Assembly (NCBI RefSeq): GCF_047675955.1 | Contig: NC_132904.1 | Span: 66,087,435-66,151,434, forward strand | DNA: 64,000 bases | Direction of reading: 5' to 3' | Origin: Chlorocebus sabaeus | Lineage: Eukaryota; Chordata; Mammalia; Primates; Cercopithecidae | Part shown: one piece after another, positions 36,215 to 47,615 of the stretch | Layout: every line of letters begins with the position of its first letter | How positions within the stretch are numbered: the first letter of the stretch is position 1 | The notes under the pieces: generated by a model | The model's database searches: none | What the model was told of the DNA's origin: nothing | What the model saw: the letters and a program-made list of their open reading frames with translations, nothing else | Made by a program: the position numbers and the translations under genes

Positions 36215-37171
36215 TTACCTCCTCCTCATAAAAAAAGCCAAATAGTCTCAGGCGAATCTGTCTGGTGTTGATGCCTTAGACCAGGGGGTTGAGAACAGGA
36301 GGCACAAGGAGAGAGATTTGCAAGTACAATGTGGACGTGAGGGGGTACTTGGTGGCCAAAATGGTGAGTGAAAAAGAAAAAAAAAAAAAAAGGCAGGAAT
36401 ATAGAAAATAAGAATCACACAAATGTGGGCTCTGCAAGTACTAAATGCTCAGAGCTGAGCATCCTTAGAGTGCAGGCGCAGCACAGTCAGCAGGCTCAGG
36501 AGGCAAGAGGAGGCAATGAGGACCACAGCCCTGCCAGTGATTGAAAGTGCCACAGTGAGACCATAAATGGTGTTGGGCTTGATGCTGGCACAGGCAAGCT
36601 TGGCTATGCCCGTGTGCTCACAGTAGGTGTGGGGAATGATGTGACGTCCACAGAAGGGTAAGCGTTCAATGAAGATGACAAAGGGGAAAACAAAGAGAAG
36701 ACCATGAATCACACATGCTACACCAACCTTCCCAATCATGGTGGCATTGAGGATGGATGCATAATGAAGTGGACAGCAGATGGCCACATAGTAATCAAAA
36801 GCCATGGCCAACAGAACAGCTGACTCTGTGGCAAAGACTCCATGAACAAAAAACATCTGGGTGAGGCAGCCATAGTAGGAAATCATGTGAGACCAAAGTC
36901 AGAAGATTGTTAGCATTTTGGGCAATGTAGACGAACAAAGTACCAGGTCAGTGATGGAAAGCAGGCACGGGAAAAGGTACACTGGCTCGTGCAAAGTTCT
37001 GTCTGTCATAATGATGTACAGGATGGTACCATTTCCCATCAGAGCAAGGACATACATGGAGCAGAAGGGGATGACAATCCAAACATGTTGGCCTTGCATC
37101 CCTGGGATTTCAAACAGAATAAATGTTGAAGGGTTGAGGGCAGTGTCATTGGGGATAGATGCAGAGAACAT
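36215..37171 (-). pseudogene. Class I olfactory receptor pseudogene (OR52-type)
   Basis: A single-exon OR52-like locus of 957 bp, starting at a good ATG (37169-37171). Still readable: FILFEIPGMQGQ near the N-terminus, GN in TM1, MAFDYYVAIC (DRY changed to DYY) and HTYCEH in EC2. Lesions: TGA at codon 91 (36899-36901), probably a former Trp; TGA at codon 241 (36449-36451) where the family has a basic residue; a pure T15 run on the coding strand (plus A15, 36377-36391) that lengthens the TM6 segment and shifts the frame; a 2-bp loss in TM7; and a stop replacing the Tyr of the NPxxY-type motif. The frame then reaches a plausible natural TAA at 36215-36217. Several independent hits indicate long-standing loss. 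Closest in style to OR52D/E-type receptors; the member is not identified. Confidence 0.93.
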
Positions 37172-37220
37172 AATAATGCGGAGAACAGAGGCCTTATCTT
37201 CCTAAAAGTGGTTAAAAATA
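37172..37220 (-). promoter_or_regulatory. Candidate 3' splice site upstream of OR pseudogene
   Basis: Minus strand reads 'taaccacttttag' with the AG at plus 37202-37203, about 30 nt before the ATG. Same placement as at the other two OR loci. Confidence 0.4.
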
Positions 37221-38378
37221 AAATAACATCATCCTAGAAGCCATTTCTTCCTCTTAATTATTCATTCAATTTCTTGCCTTTCTTCATTCCCACCAATTTT
37301 ACTCAAATTCATGCCCTCCTCATTTCTTGTCTGTGTTATTAAAATAGCTTTGTCACTAATATGTTCACTTCCAGGATTTCCACCTTCGAGTGAAGCCTCT
37401 GCATTGTTGCCTAAATATTCTATCATGTGAATATAACCAACTGTAATATAAATATGATCTCTCTACATGTATGTTGTGCAGACTACCTTACATTAACCTC
37501 CTCTGTTCTACCCTCCACCACTTTCTATCATGTTCTGAGCTCTGAAACATTGACCTCTATGGACTACATGAACAAGTTCCCTTGCCTTCTCACTTCTGGC
37601 TGCATTTGGCAATAGAAAACACCAACAAGAGATAGGAGGGAGGAAGAAAAGGGTCAGATGTTTATTCCTTCAGTATTCTCCCAAGAAAGCTGTTGCAAGC
37701 TTATGTCATCCCTATCTAAGTCTTCTCTGGCTCTGGTTCCCTCTGGCAATCATATCTTCCTCTTGTGTCTTTAATCCAATGGTTGTAATAGTGCCTACTG
37801 CTACTTAACTAGGGAATATCACAAGCACTTGTGATTTTCTTACACATAACCACACCTTTGTAAATGGTTTCTGTATTACATTCGCCTCAAATTATTTCAG
37901 TGTGTAATCTGTCTCTGGCTGGGGGTCTGATACAATTGCTCTTGCTAACTAGCATCTTTTAGCACCACATTTCACCATATATTTCATGTTCCAATTATAT
38001 ATGCATCATAAAGTGTATAAAAACATGCTTTCTTACACCAGTATTCATTTTTACTTGGTGTTTTTTCTGCATAGAAGGGCTGTTTTCATTTGGTCACCTG
38101 GATAGTTCCTAACAGTCTTTCAAAAACCAGCTGAATACATTTTTCTCTATGAAGTCCTTCTATAATCCCTTCTCCTATGAAGAGTGAACTGTGCATCTTC
38201 AGAGTGTCTCCCTTTGGAAATATAAAATTGTTTAATAAGTATGTATATATCTCTCTTCCCATTACACTGTGAAATTTCTGAGTCTCGTTTTTTGTTCTCT
38301 GTATTCAACATCTATGCCTTATATACATTAGGCCAACAAATAATATTTAATAAATAATTAATAAAAGATTAAATGCAG
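37221..38378. other. Intergenic DNA, nothing recognised
   Basis: Unique-looking sequence upstream of the OR pseudogene with no clear repeats or coding frame. Confidence 0.5.
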
Positions 38379-38392
38379 TAATTAAATTTCTT

Positions 38393-38602
38393 TTCTTTTT
38401 TTTCTGGAGACTGAGTCTTGCTCTGTCGTCTAGAGTTCAGTGGTGTGATCTTGGCTTACTGCAACCTCTGCCTCCCGGGTTGAAGCAAGTCTCGTGCCTC
38501 AGTCTCTGGAATAGCTGGAACTACAAGCATGCACCACCATGCTCCGCTAATTTTTATATTTTTAGTAGAGAAGGGGTTTCACCATATTGGCCAGGCTGGT
38601 AA
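38393..38602 (-). mobile_element. 5'-truncated Alu, minus strand
   Basis: About 210 bp of antisense Alu lacking the start of the left monomer. A 14-bp TSD with one mismatch (taattaaatttctt / taattgaatttctt) lies at 38379-38392 and 38603-38616. Confidence 0.93.
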
Positions 38603-38781
38603 TAATTGAATTTCTTAACAGACTTGGGTAAGTGACCATGTTTGCAAAATAGTGTTCCCTCTTGGGGGCCTTCCTTATGAATCAGACAAGATCTTCCCTT
38701 GCTGGATCTGTGATTCCTCCCATGTTCTGTTCATCCTGTATGTTCTAATAGGTGCTCCTTATCACCTCTGATTCAGTACTT

Positions 38782-38839
38782 AACCTAATCTGTATAATAC
38801 ATTTATACAGATTTATAACCTAATCTGTATGATACATTT
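38782..38839. repeat. Local 35-bp tandem duplication
   Basis: A 23-bp block starting 'aacctaatctgtat' at 38782 recurs at 38817 with a single base change, so a 35-bp unit was duplicated, the second copy being partial. Confidence 0.85.
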
Positions 38840-39363
38840 CTATCTGTTTTTTAATTAATCCAATGAATTAATCTGATTAAAAACATACCTGTCTTAGTCT
38901 ATTTTCCCAGCTTTAGAATATAATACTTTAGGGTAATGATACTTTGGGACCAGTAAGTCCAATAGCCACACAGTGTGTGCTGCAGGAAATACTTAAGCAG
39001 ATAAAGCATGCCATGGGAAGGAAAGAAGAAAAGGAGAGCCTGGGGATTTACAGGTGACTTAAATCAGGGAGTTTCTCAGAGTGCCTGCTCTGTGGTTTGA
39101 GGTTATGCCAATAGAAAGAAAAATAAGAAAATAGGAAAGAAAAATAAGAAAAAAAATCTGGACTCCTATAGGTGAAGTCAGAACCATCATTCTTACCTTG
39201 TTGAAGGCCAGTCTTAGGGGTTCAAAGATTCTTGTTTCTAGAAGGGATATTAATGTTAACTCCATCCAGTCATTCTCACCTAAAAAGAATTTTAGAATGT
39301 GGAAGAACCTAAGATAGGATTAAAGAGTTCTATAATAATTATAAAGAATATCCTTGTTTTAGG

Positions 39364-39560
39364 GAACAACAGACACTGGGACTTGCTTGAGGGTGAAGAG
39401 TGGGAGGAGGGAGAGAAGTAGAAAAAATAAGTATTGGGCACCAGGCTTAGTACCTGAGTAAGGAAATAATCTGTACAGCAAACCCCTGAGACACAAGCTT
39501 ACCCATATAACAAAACTATGCATGTACCCCTGAAGCTAAAATTAAAAAATTTTAAGAAAA
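39364..39560 (+). mobile_element. L1 3' UTR fragment
   Basis: Contains 'ggtgaagagtgggaggaggg' and 'acaaaactatgcatgtaccc', matching an L1 3' UTR of middle age (L1PB/MA-like), with an A-rich end. Confidence 0.8.
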
Positions 39561-40299
39561 AAATATTTTTCTTTTAATCTCCTGCTCAATTGAATATAGT
39601 GAAAATAAATTCATATAGCATTTGAACTCATATAGTATTTATTCATATGAATAAATTCATACAGCATTATAAATTTTGTTTTAGTAACTGTAGTAAGCAT
39701 TTCTCGTATACTACTGCAAGTTTATACTAACTTTATATTAATAGTCACTGTAAATTGTACACGTAATAGCATTATTACAAGTTTTAATTACTTATAAAGT
39801 TATTTTGTTTACTTTAACTGATACATCCTCAAAAATTTTTTAAAAATATGAATGCTTTTGGTTTCTGGCAATATCTAAGTTTTTTATATTTTCTTTTTAT
39901 TTATTTGTTTTTTATTTATTTTACTTTATTGATAAACCAATGGAACATAATATTGTCACCTAGTTGGGAAGTAAATTACAAAGCATATGTAGTTCACTAA
40001 TTATATGGTGTTGACTCCCAAATGTAGTATCTTGTGAAAAGTGATTACATGGAAGTTGCTTATACATCTCTAATGACAGGGAATCATTTAGTGATGTATA
40101 AGTCTGCCTTTTTTGAGGCAGCCATTCTCAACTTTAGACTTTCTGAGCTTAAGAATGCTTTTCTTTTTATTGAGTCAATGTCTATAACCACAACCCACAT
40201 TAAACACTATGATTTCTCTTCATTGTCTTAAGCTTCCAATTTTATGTTCTTTCGAAGGCTGCTTTTTCCTTTCATTTACTTGTCAAAATATTTTTGACA

Positions 40300-40560
40300 A
40301 AGAAATATTATTATGTACCAGTTATTCTTCTAGATGTTTGAAATACACATTGAAGAGTAAGAACATACATATTCAATGATCTATTAAGTTTATAGTCTAA
40401 TAAGACAAAATTAATCAAATAATTCCCAATACATGCATAAAATGCCAAATTGATATATGCTATGATGAACAGTTGCATGAGACAGTTTCTACTTAGGGCA
40501 GGCTTCCCTGAGAAAATGAAATTCATCTCTAAATCTGAGTCTTCCCCAAATGCTTCAAAC
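40300..40560 (+). repeat. Possible ancient interspersed repeat
   Basis: Phrases such as 'attatgtaccagttattctt' resemble the old family with a 'tactatgtgccaggcac' core; 60550-60720 looks like a second copy. Very diverged. Confidence 0.4.
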
Positions 40561-40629
40561 AACTCTTGTATGACTTGACTCCTGAAGCTCTCCTTCTGTA
40601 GTCTAGTCTGAAAAATACGAGATCAGGGC

Positions 40630-40845
40630 CTATGTTCAGACCTCCTAGGTTCAAAATATTGCTCTATTACATTAACTTGCTAACTGTATTACTTTGAGCA
40701 ATTTCCTTATTCCCCATAGTCCTCAATTTCCTGTTATAAAATTCAGACAATACTTGATAGAGTCTAATGGAGATTTAATTGAGAAAAAGCATGTGAAGTG
40801 TATAATACAGTCTCTGTAACTTCATAAGCACTAACTAAAATATTC
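40630..40845 (+). mobile_element. MIR element
   Basis: The order of elements matches MIR: an 'ttgctaactgta..actttgagca' core, then a 'cctcaatttcctgttataaaa' block, then a tail resembling 'gtataatacagtctctgtaac'. Old and diverged. Confidence 0.7.
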
Positions 40846-40869
40846 GCTTTTATTTCTCATGATTTTGAA

Positions 40870-41594
40870 ATCTCTGAGTCGCTTTCTCTAACTATGAACT
40901 CACCTCTCAAAAGAGGAAACTGCATTTAGTTCCTCAAGTTGAAAAATACATAGGCTTGACTCCATAACACAAGGGTGAAGACAGTGTGGTTTCAGTCTCT
41001 TCTAAGTCAAATACTCTCTTCAAAGATCCGAGACTGGTCCTCAGCTGAATGAGGTGCATTCTCGCAGCATATGAAATGAGATGGCTCCCCAGTAATCCCA
41101 ATCACACCAATATAGTACTACATAGATGTCCACTCATTAATTTCCTGTGAGGTCAAGGAACTATTGTGACATTGTGAGGTTCTTCAACACAAAAGGAGCC
41201 AGTGTGTTCTATGCTGCCATTAAGAGCAGAGTAAGGAAGAAGGAATGCTTATCTAATTAAAGGAAGAAGTTCTGTTAGTGTGTTTAATGAGGCAGTCACC
41301 TGACTTTGCCCTGGATAGAAACAAACCTAGGAATGCTGCAGCAAGGATTTCTAGCTTAGCAGTCATCAAAAGTTTCTGCACACAAAATTCCAGGATTACT
41401 TACGTGGAGGAAATGAGATTTGGGGGATACCAGGTATGCTCAGAAACTGAGAAGACAAGAAATCAGACAGATACATTTTCGGAAAACACCACTAGGGTCC
41501 TATCTGTTCAGGTATAAAGTTAGTAACAAATACATATAACTTCACTTCTGCCTGGCTAGCCTGACAGATACAAGTGAGATTAAGATGCAACTAT
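40870..41594. other. Intergenic DNA, no gene seen
   Basis: Unique-looking; the 79-codon frame at 41278-41517 has no recognisable domain. Confidence 0.5.
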
Positions 41595-41697
41595 TGTGCT
41601 TCACTACAGTAACCATTTTATTATTTATATGTATCTTATAACATCATGTTTTATACCTTAAACATAGGCATAAAAATTATTAAAAAAAAAAAAATTC
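41595..41697 (+). mobile_element. Old L1 3' end fragment
   Basis: Ends 'cataaaaattatt' plus an A-run, after 'acatcatgttttatacctta', the pattern of older L1 3' ends. Confidence 0.55.
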
Positions 41698-41874
41698 AGA
41701 CTCCATCATTGTTTTAAGAAAGTCTGCTCCAGAGATCTGACTGGCTTGCCTTGAGCCCATAATGAAACCACAAGAGACTAAAATCTCTAACTGCAAGAAG
41801 AGGGATTCAAGCGCAAAGCAAAGGATTTATTAATGATAATTTGGTACACATTAAGTCTACTCAAACACCTGAGT

Positions 41875-42185
41875 GGCCAGGAATGGTAGCTCATGCCTGT
41901 AATCCCACCACTTTGGGAGGCTGAGGCAGGCGGATCACCTGAGGTCAGGAGTTTGAGACCAGCCTGGCCAACATGGTGAAACCCCATCTCTACTAAAATA
42001 CAAAAAAATTAACCAGGCGTGGTGGCCCACGCTTGTTGTAATTCCCAGCTACTCAGGAGGCTGAGGCAGGAGAATCGCATGAACCCGGGAGGTAGAGGTT
42101 GCAGTGAGCCAAGATCGTGCCACTGCACTCTAGCCTGGGTGACAGAGCAAGACTCCATCTCAAAAAAAAAAAAAAAAAAAAAAAA
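41875..42185 (+). mobile_element. Alu (S-type), plus strand
   Basis: Complete dimeric Alu with a 24-A tail. A small insertion in the right monomer ('cgcttgttgtaattccc') is visible. Confidence 0.94.
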
Positions 42186-44199
42186 CTTGAGAAATTCAAG
42201 GAACTAGTTTCTATAATGGAGCCAGGGGAAAGTCTGGATGATCTCCAGAGTAGCCAAATACATCAGAACATCTGGATTGTCAATTCTCTCTTTACCTACC
42301 TCTGCTCCTGGCTTCACAGAACAGTCTTCAGCCTTATTTTGCGCCCACCTCATCCATATAATGCTCACCCCAGACTCATTAGTCAGCAGTCATGGAGAAG
42401 ACTGGACCGAACACAAGAGCATAGTTCCTGAATCTGAGGTCTTCTTGTTGCATTTACTCCCACCCTGGGAAGGTTTTTTGGTCAAGAGAGGCTGTGGCAT
42501 GGCTCAGAGCACTGATGGTCCAAACTGCTAAAAACAGTGGTTAATTTGCAAATAAGATCTCTGGGGAGACACACCAGTCATGTCAGGGTCTTCTTTTAAA
42601 GGCTAGACTTTTTTTTAAGGCAGTAGAAGCGGTCACCATGGTCTTGCACTAAGGGGTTAATAGCTGCCTAACCTTTAGACAAAATTTGTAACCAAATTGT
42701 GCCAGATTCTTGGGGAGAGCAATTCAGGGAGAAGGAAGGAAACACGGAAGAAGAATAGTGTCGGAAGACATATATCTTGGATTAGAATTTCCACAGCTTT
42801 TGTTGTTGTTGTTGTTGTTGTTGTTATTGTTGTTGCCTAATCCAGTATCACATGTTGCCTATTATCAAAAAAAAGCATCATTGTGTCTAATCTGAATTCC
42901 TCCAGGTTGATCTTGAGCCTGATTCTTTATTTCACTTTAACATTCTTATGTGTTTATTAGGGTAAGTTGTTGTCTTTTTTTCTTCATCTAATTATACCAG
43001 ATGATAAGCTACTTAATCAAAGGTACTGCTAGTTACAGTTTAGTGTGAGGATACATGCTTTTCCCATAATCCACTGAGGAAATGATATATTGGCAGTTGT
43101 TGATATACAAGTCAGGAGATTAAAGAAAAGATCCACAGTGGAGATACACATTTGCTAATCATTATTATAATGACAGTATCTAAATGAGATTAAAAGAAAA
43201 TGAATGCCTACAAGAGCACTGAGACTAAACGCTAACATTAGAGGTCATATGATTAAGAAGAACAAGTTAAGGACACAAATAAGTAGCACTTTTATGGTAG
43301 ACGAAAAACCACTGTAGGCTAGTGAATAAAGTAATTTTTTAAAGAGAGATATAGATATAATATTTTAAAGGTATATGAAATACTGCAGATATGTCAAGGA
43401 ATAAGGACTGAGACCACTGCTTTTAGAAATTGTAGCTATGATAGATTTCGACAAGAAGAGAATTATGCAATATTAATATGAAATTTGGGTAGGACTGAGT
43501 TAAAGAGGAAATGGGAGAGAAGAACTAGAAACAGTAAATATAGACAACTGTTTCAAGGAGTTATACTGCAAAATAAAGTAGAGAATTGGGAGTAATAGCG
43601 GGAAGGGAACTGGAGTCAAGAAACAATTTTAAGATGAGATAAATATTATCAAGTGCTTGTAATAATAGAGAAAGATGCAAGAGAGTGAAAATTGATAATT
43701 CAAGATGAGAGAAAAAAACTGCTGAGCCAATGGCTGCAGGTGCAAATTGGTGGAGAGTTACATTTAGGTAGAGTTACTGTGTGGCTGAACAAGCACAACA
43801 AAGTGTATGTGTGTGTTAGGGAGGAAAGGAAAGAGAAAAGAGGGAGAGAGAGAGAGAATATTTGTATTAAAAAAGTAATTAAAGGAATGGACCATAACAT
43901 TAATAACGGGAAGGGGGGAATTAAGAAATAAAGAAAATGATGAAATGTGAAAAAATATTAAGATTAATTTGTTATCAATGTCCTTAAGTTGAAAGATTGT
44001 TGAATCAGGATTCAAGAGAAAATGAGCTGAAAAATAACAGGTGATTGGTGAGGAGAAAATTGCCTGAGTTTTAGATTATTAATAATTTCCATATTTTTTA
44101 AAAATACAAATTCAAAAGTATTTCCAAGGAATTAAGTAGATGAAGTAGGGTAGTCAAGATCTCTGGAAGAAAGATCAGAGTACCTAAGACTCTAATTAT
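42186..44199. other. Intergenic DNA with simple repeats
   Basis: Contains a (TTG)n repeat (listed separately) and a short (GA)n run near 43838-43858. No gene-like frame. Confidence 0.5.
42801..42835. repeat. (TTG)n microsatellite
   Basis: About 11 TTG units with one TTA interruption; not attached to an Alu body. Confidence 0.93.
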
Positions 44200-44590
44200 T
44201 CCAGTTAACTATTGTTGCATAACAAACTACTCCCAAACAATAGCTTTAAAACAATTTATTATTATCTCTTATAATGCTATAGGTTTACTGAGATCATTTG
44301 GGCATTTCTCACTTGGGATATCTCTCTCATGTGGCTATCATCAGATATTTTATGCATGTGTAGTCATCACTCGGCTTGACTAGTATTGATGCTGTTAACC
44401 AGGAGCTCAGCCAAAGCTGTCAACCACATGACCTCTCCATATGGCTTTAGATTATCACAGCATGATGTCTGTCTTCTAGAGTATCCAAAAAGTACATGTT
44501 CAAAGACACCAATGACAAAGCTGTAAGATTTCTTATATCCTTGCCTCAAATATCCCCAAATGTCACATCTATTTTTCAAAAACATTGCTA
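44200..44590 (+). repeat. Ancient interspersed repeat, copy 2 of 2
   Basis: Opens 'ctattgttgcataacaaac', like 18091-18420, followed by the same order of phrases. Family name uncertain. Confidence 0.6.
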
Positions 44591-46235
44591 AGGACAGACC
44601 AGAAAAATAGGGAAAGAAAATTGATTTTACTTATTAGAAGAATGGTGAGGTAATATTGCAGAAAAGTGTATGTGATGCAAGATGTTGTCTTGCCATCTTT
44701 GAAAAATAACACCTACAACATTCTGTCCTCTGGCCATAATACACATATCCTCATACATACAAAATGCATTCACCTCTTCCTGAAGACCCCAACGTCTCAT
44801 TCTCATTATGGGATTAGTTCAAAGCCCAGAATCTCAGCCTGAAAATCAGGACAAAGTATGAATAAGACCCCTTGGATTCAGTTCCTTTTGTACAGCTCCA
44901 TGAGTGCAGCTTCTCTCAATCTGAAGATTTGTGAGGTAAATCAAATGAGTTGTCTGTCTCCTTTACAGCCAACATACATTTGTGATACAGAGATAGAATA
45001 ACTGCAATAGATACTCACATGTGAAATAGTGGCAAAGGCGTATAACAGCCACTTGTCTATTTTAATTCTAAAGTACAGCCAGAAAAACACCACCACTTTC
45101 CTAATAAGGACCCAATCCTGCTCCTCCTCCCTGGGAGTAATTCTCCATGGCTTGACTACAACCATGGGGAAATTAATTCTATATTCTATGTCATCTTTCT
45201 TTCTTTTTTTTTTTTTTTTTTTGTAAAAAATGACTTGTATATACATGTGAGTAGCTTTCTCAGCCTGCTTCCTGCTTAATAAAGGTAAAAATCTAAGGAC
45301 TTCTTTTTATTTTGCAATGACTATGTCATTTTCCACCAAAGCTCATGGTGCTTGTAACTGCACATTTTTCTTAAAATCTGAGTTCTCTATAAAAATTTGA
45401 GTTTATTAGACAAAAGTCATATCCACATATACCTTTTAGATTTTTACTTTTCTGATTTGGTCTGAGAGTTACAGTACTCTGAAAAAAAATTCTAAAGATT
45501 CTTAGAAGCTTCTTTAATTGGAAACCTCTATAAGATGCAAACTTAAATATTTCTCTATTGTTAGCAAAGGATCTTACAGCCTTTTTCTGGAGATGACACT
45601 ACACCCTGGGACCATTTTTCACTGTGAGAATTTTTTGTCATTTGGAGAAGCCAGGGGTGGAGAGAGTTAATTTTTTATTTGAACCTAGCCAGATATGTCA
45701 CCTTTGTATTTACTCTAAATGTTGTTTGAACCTTAAACAATTTAATTTATTACTTCATATTTCTTTATAAGTACATTACCAGATGTAGCATAAAAATAGT
45801 GTTGGTACTTCCAGTACTTTGCTTTAAAATCTCCTTAGCCAAACACATATGTTTATTAAGTATACTTTACAATTTTTCATATTATTGCTACAGATGTCTG
45901 AAGTCTCAATTGGACTGAATATCCAAGATGGCTTACTGACATAGCTAGCTGTTGTTAGCTGTTGGCTGGGATCTCCACTGGGGCTACCCACTAGAATATT
46001 TAAATATGATTTCCAAATTGTTTATGAACATTTAAGAATTCCAAAACTTAGAAGATAGCATGTTGATCATATATAACTAGACAGATTAGTCTTATAAAGA
46101 GGTTAAAAGACATAAGTAAAATCCTCACAATTTGGGATACCTTTGTAGGACACTTTCCAGATGAGATTCAGTAAAGATAGAGCAAATAATTACCTTCTTT
46201 TAAGAATCCTTCAGGAAAATAAATCTTCTAAGAGA
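44591..46235. other. Intergenic DNA, nothing firmly recognised
   Basis: A T18 run lies at about 45205-45222. The stretch 44600-45240 may belong to an old repeat, but I cannot name it. No coding frame with family resemblance. Confidence 0.45.
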
Positions 46236-46380
46236 CAGTGGTTCTCAAACTTTAGTGGTCATCACAGTCCCCTGGGGAACTTGGTAAAAATGCAAATGCA
46301 AAAATGCAAGTAAGCTCTATCCTACTTTAATGGGCTTACTATATATTCTTCAACAGTTCTGGTGATTCTGATAGCTAAGA
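46236..46380 (+). mobile_element. MER5-like DNA transposon relic
   Basis: Begins 'cagtggttctcaaacttta', the terminal sequence of MER5-type non-autonomous hAT-Charlie elements, followed by an 'ttggtaaaaatgcaaat' section. The matching terminus on the right is lost. Confidence 0.8.
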
Positions 46381-46625
46381 AATCTTATCTGAAAATGAGA
46401 TATAAATTTCCCTCTGATCCTTTTATACATGAAATTTTTCTTCAACTTTTATTTGGCTTCTCTAGCTATTCATTTTGTCTCACTGTTTCCTATAACACAT
46501 AGTGGATTTACAGGATTTCATATACATTTAAGTCAAAGTTGTAAGGATTCCAGCTTTTAAAAAATAAGAAATACTAGAAAATCAATATAATTACCTGATT
46601 TCTTTCCCAAGCTGTCAGCTTCATG

Positions 46626-47567
46626 TCACTGGTTCCCTTTAGAGAAAAAGAGGAGGATGATTTTGTCTCAAATCTGCTTGGTCTTCACTCCATAGATGAT
46701 AGGATTGAGTGCAGGGGGGATAGCTACGTAGAGGTTGGCAAATAGTATGTGGAAGGAATGAGGAATATTGTGACCAAAACGGTGGGCAAGGATGGAGAAT
46801 ATGGCTGGTGTGTAGAATGTAAGAATGACACAAATGTGGGAACCAGATGTGCTGAGGGCTTTCTGGCGGGTATCTAAGGATGGAAGGTTAAAGATAGCAT
46901 GAAGAATAAGAGTGTAGGAGATGCCAGTGAGAATCAGGTCTGATATGACAGTCATTATAGGCACAGCAAAGCCATACCAGATGTTGATGGAGATGTCCGC
47001 ACAGGCAAGCTGGGCAATGCCTATGTGCTCACAGTATGTGTTGGGAATGATGAGTGTTTTACAGAAAGGTAGTCGCTTTAACAGGAACACACATGGGAAG
47101 AAAAAGCTCCTGCTGCTAATACCCACCACAATCTTAGTAATAATTTCATGAGTGACAATAGTGGTGTATCTTAGAGGGAAGCAAATAGCAACATAATGAT
47201 CAAACGCCATGGCCAGAAGGATGGCAGAATCCATGGCAAAGCTGTAGTGGAGAAAAAACATCTAAGTAAGACATCCAGGAAAGGTGATTTCCTGAGGACC
47301 CAGCCAGAAGATGCTAAATGTTTTTGGTAAACATGTATTAGACATCATGAGATCTGTAGTAGCTAGCATGGAAAGGAAAAAGAACATGGGTTCATGGAGG
47401 CTCTGCTCCATAGAAATTAGGTAGAGAAGGACGCTATTGCCTGCAAGTGCCACAACGTAAGTAATAAAGAAGGGAATCCCTATCCAGATGTGAAAATGCT
47501 CCAGCCCTGGAATCCCCAGTAGGATGAATGGGCCTGGATTGAAGCTGCTCAAGTTGAATGTTGTCAT
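46626..47567 (-). pseudogene. OR52H-like olfactory receptor pseudogene, lightly damaged
   Basis: A class I OR with 313 codons if read through. The family-like start is ATG at 47565-47567 (MTTFNLSS); another in-frame ATG lies three codons upstream. Seen: FILLGIPGLEHFH, GN in TM1, HEPMFFFLSM, MAFDHYVAIC (DRY is DHY, as in several OR52 relatives), CEHIGIAQLACADI in EC2, HRFGHN and PPALNPIIYGVKTKQI. Only two lesions: TAG at codon 102 (47262-47264), where the family has Gln at the start of TM3, and TGA at codon 300 (46668-46670), where an Arg CGA is expected. The frame then runs to a natural TGA at 46626-46628. From memory it is closest to human OR52H1 but distinct, so the annotated human pseudogene OR52H2P is a candidate identity (unverified). 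The first stop alone removes five membrane segments. Confidence 0.93.
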
Positions 47568-47615
47568 TATAGTCATCAATTAGATGTGTCTAGTGAACTG
47601 AAAATAAAAGTTGTA
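47568..47615 (-). promoter_or_regulatory. Candidate 3' splice site upstream of OR52H-like locus
   Basis: Minus strand reads 'caacttttattttcag', a strong acceptor-like sequence, with AG at plus 47598-47599, 30 nt before the family-like ATG. Confidence 0.5.

Noticed and set aside
36449..37171. Two frames considered as separate OR genes
   Set aside because: They are in one frame separated by an in-frame TGA at 36899-36901 and together make one OR locus.
42117..42531. Two overlapping frames of about 100 codons beginning in or just after an Alu
   Set aside because: The start is Alu-derived (poly-Lys from the A tail) or unsupported; no family resemblance and no splice evidence.
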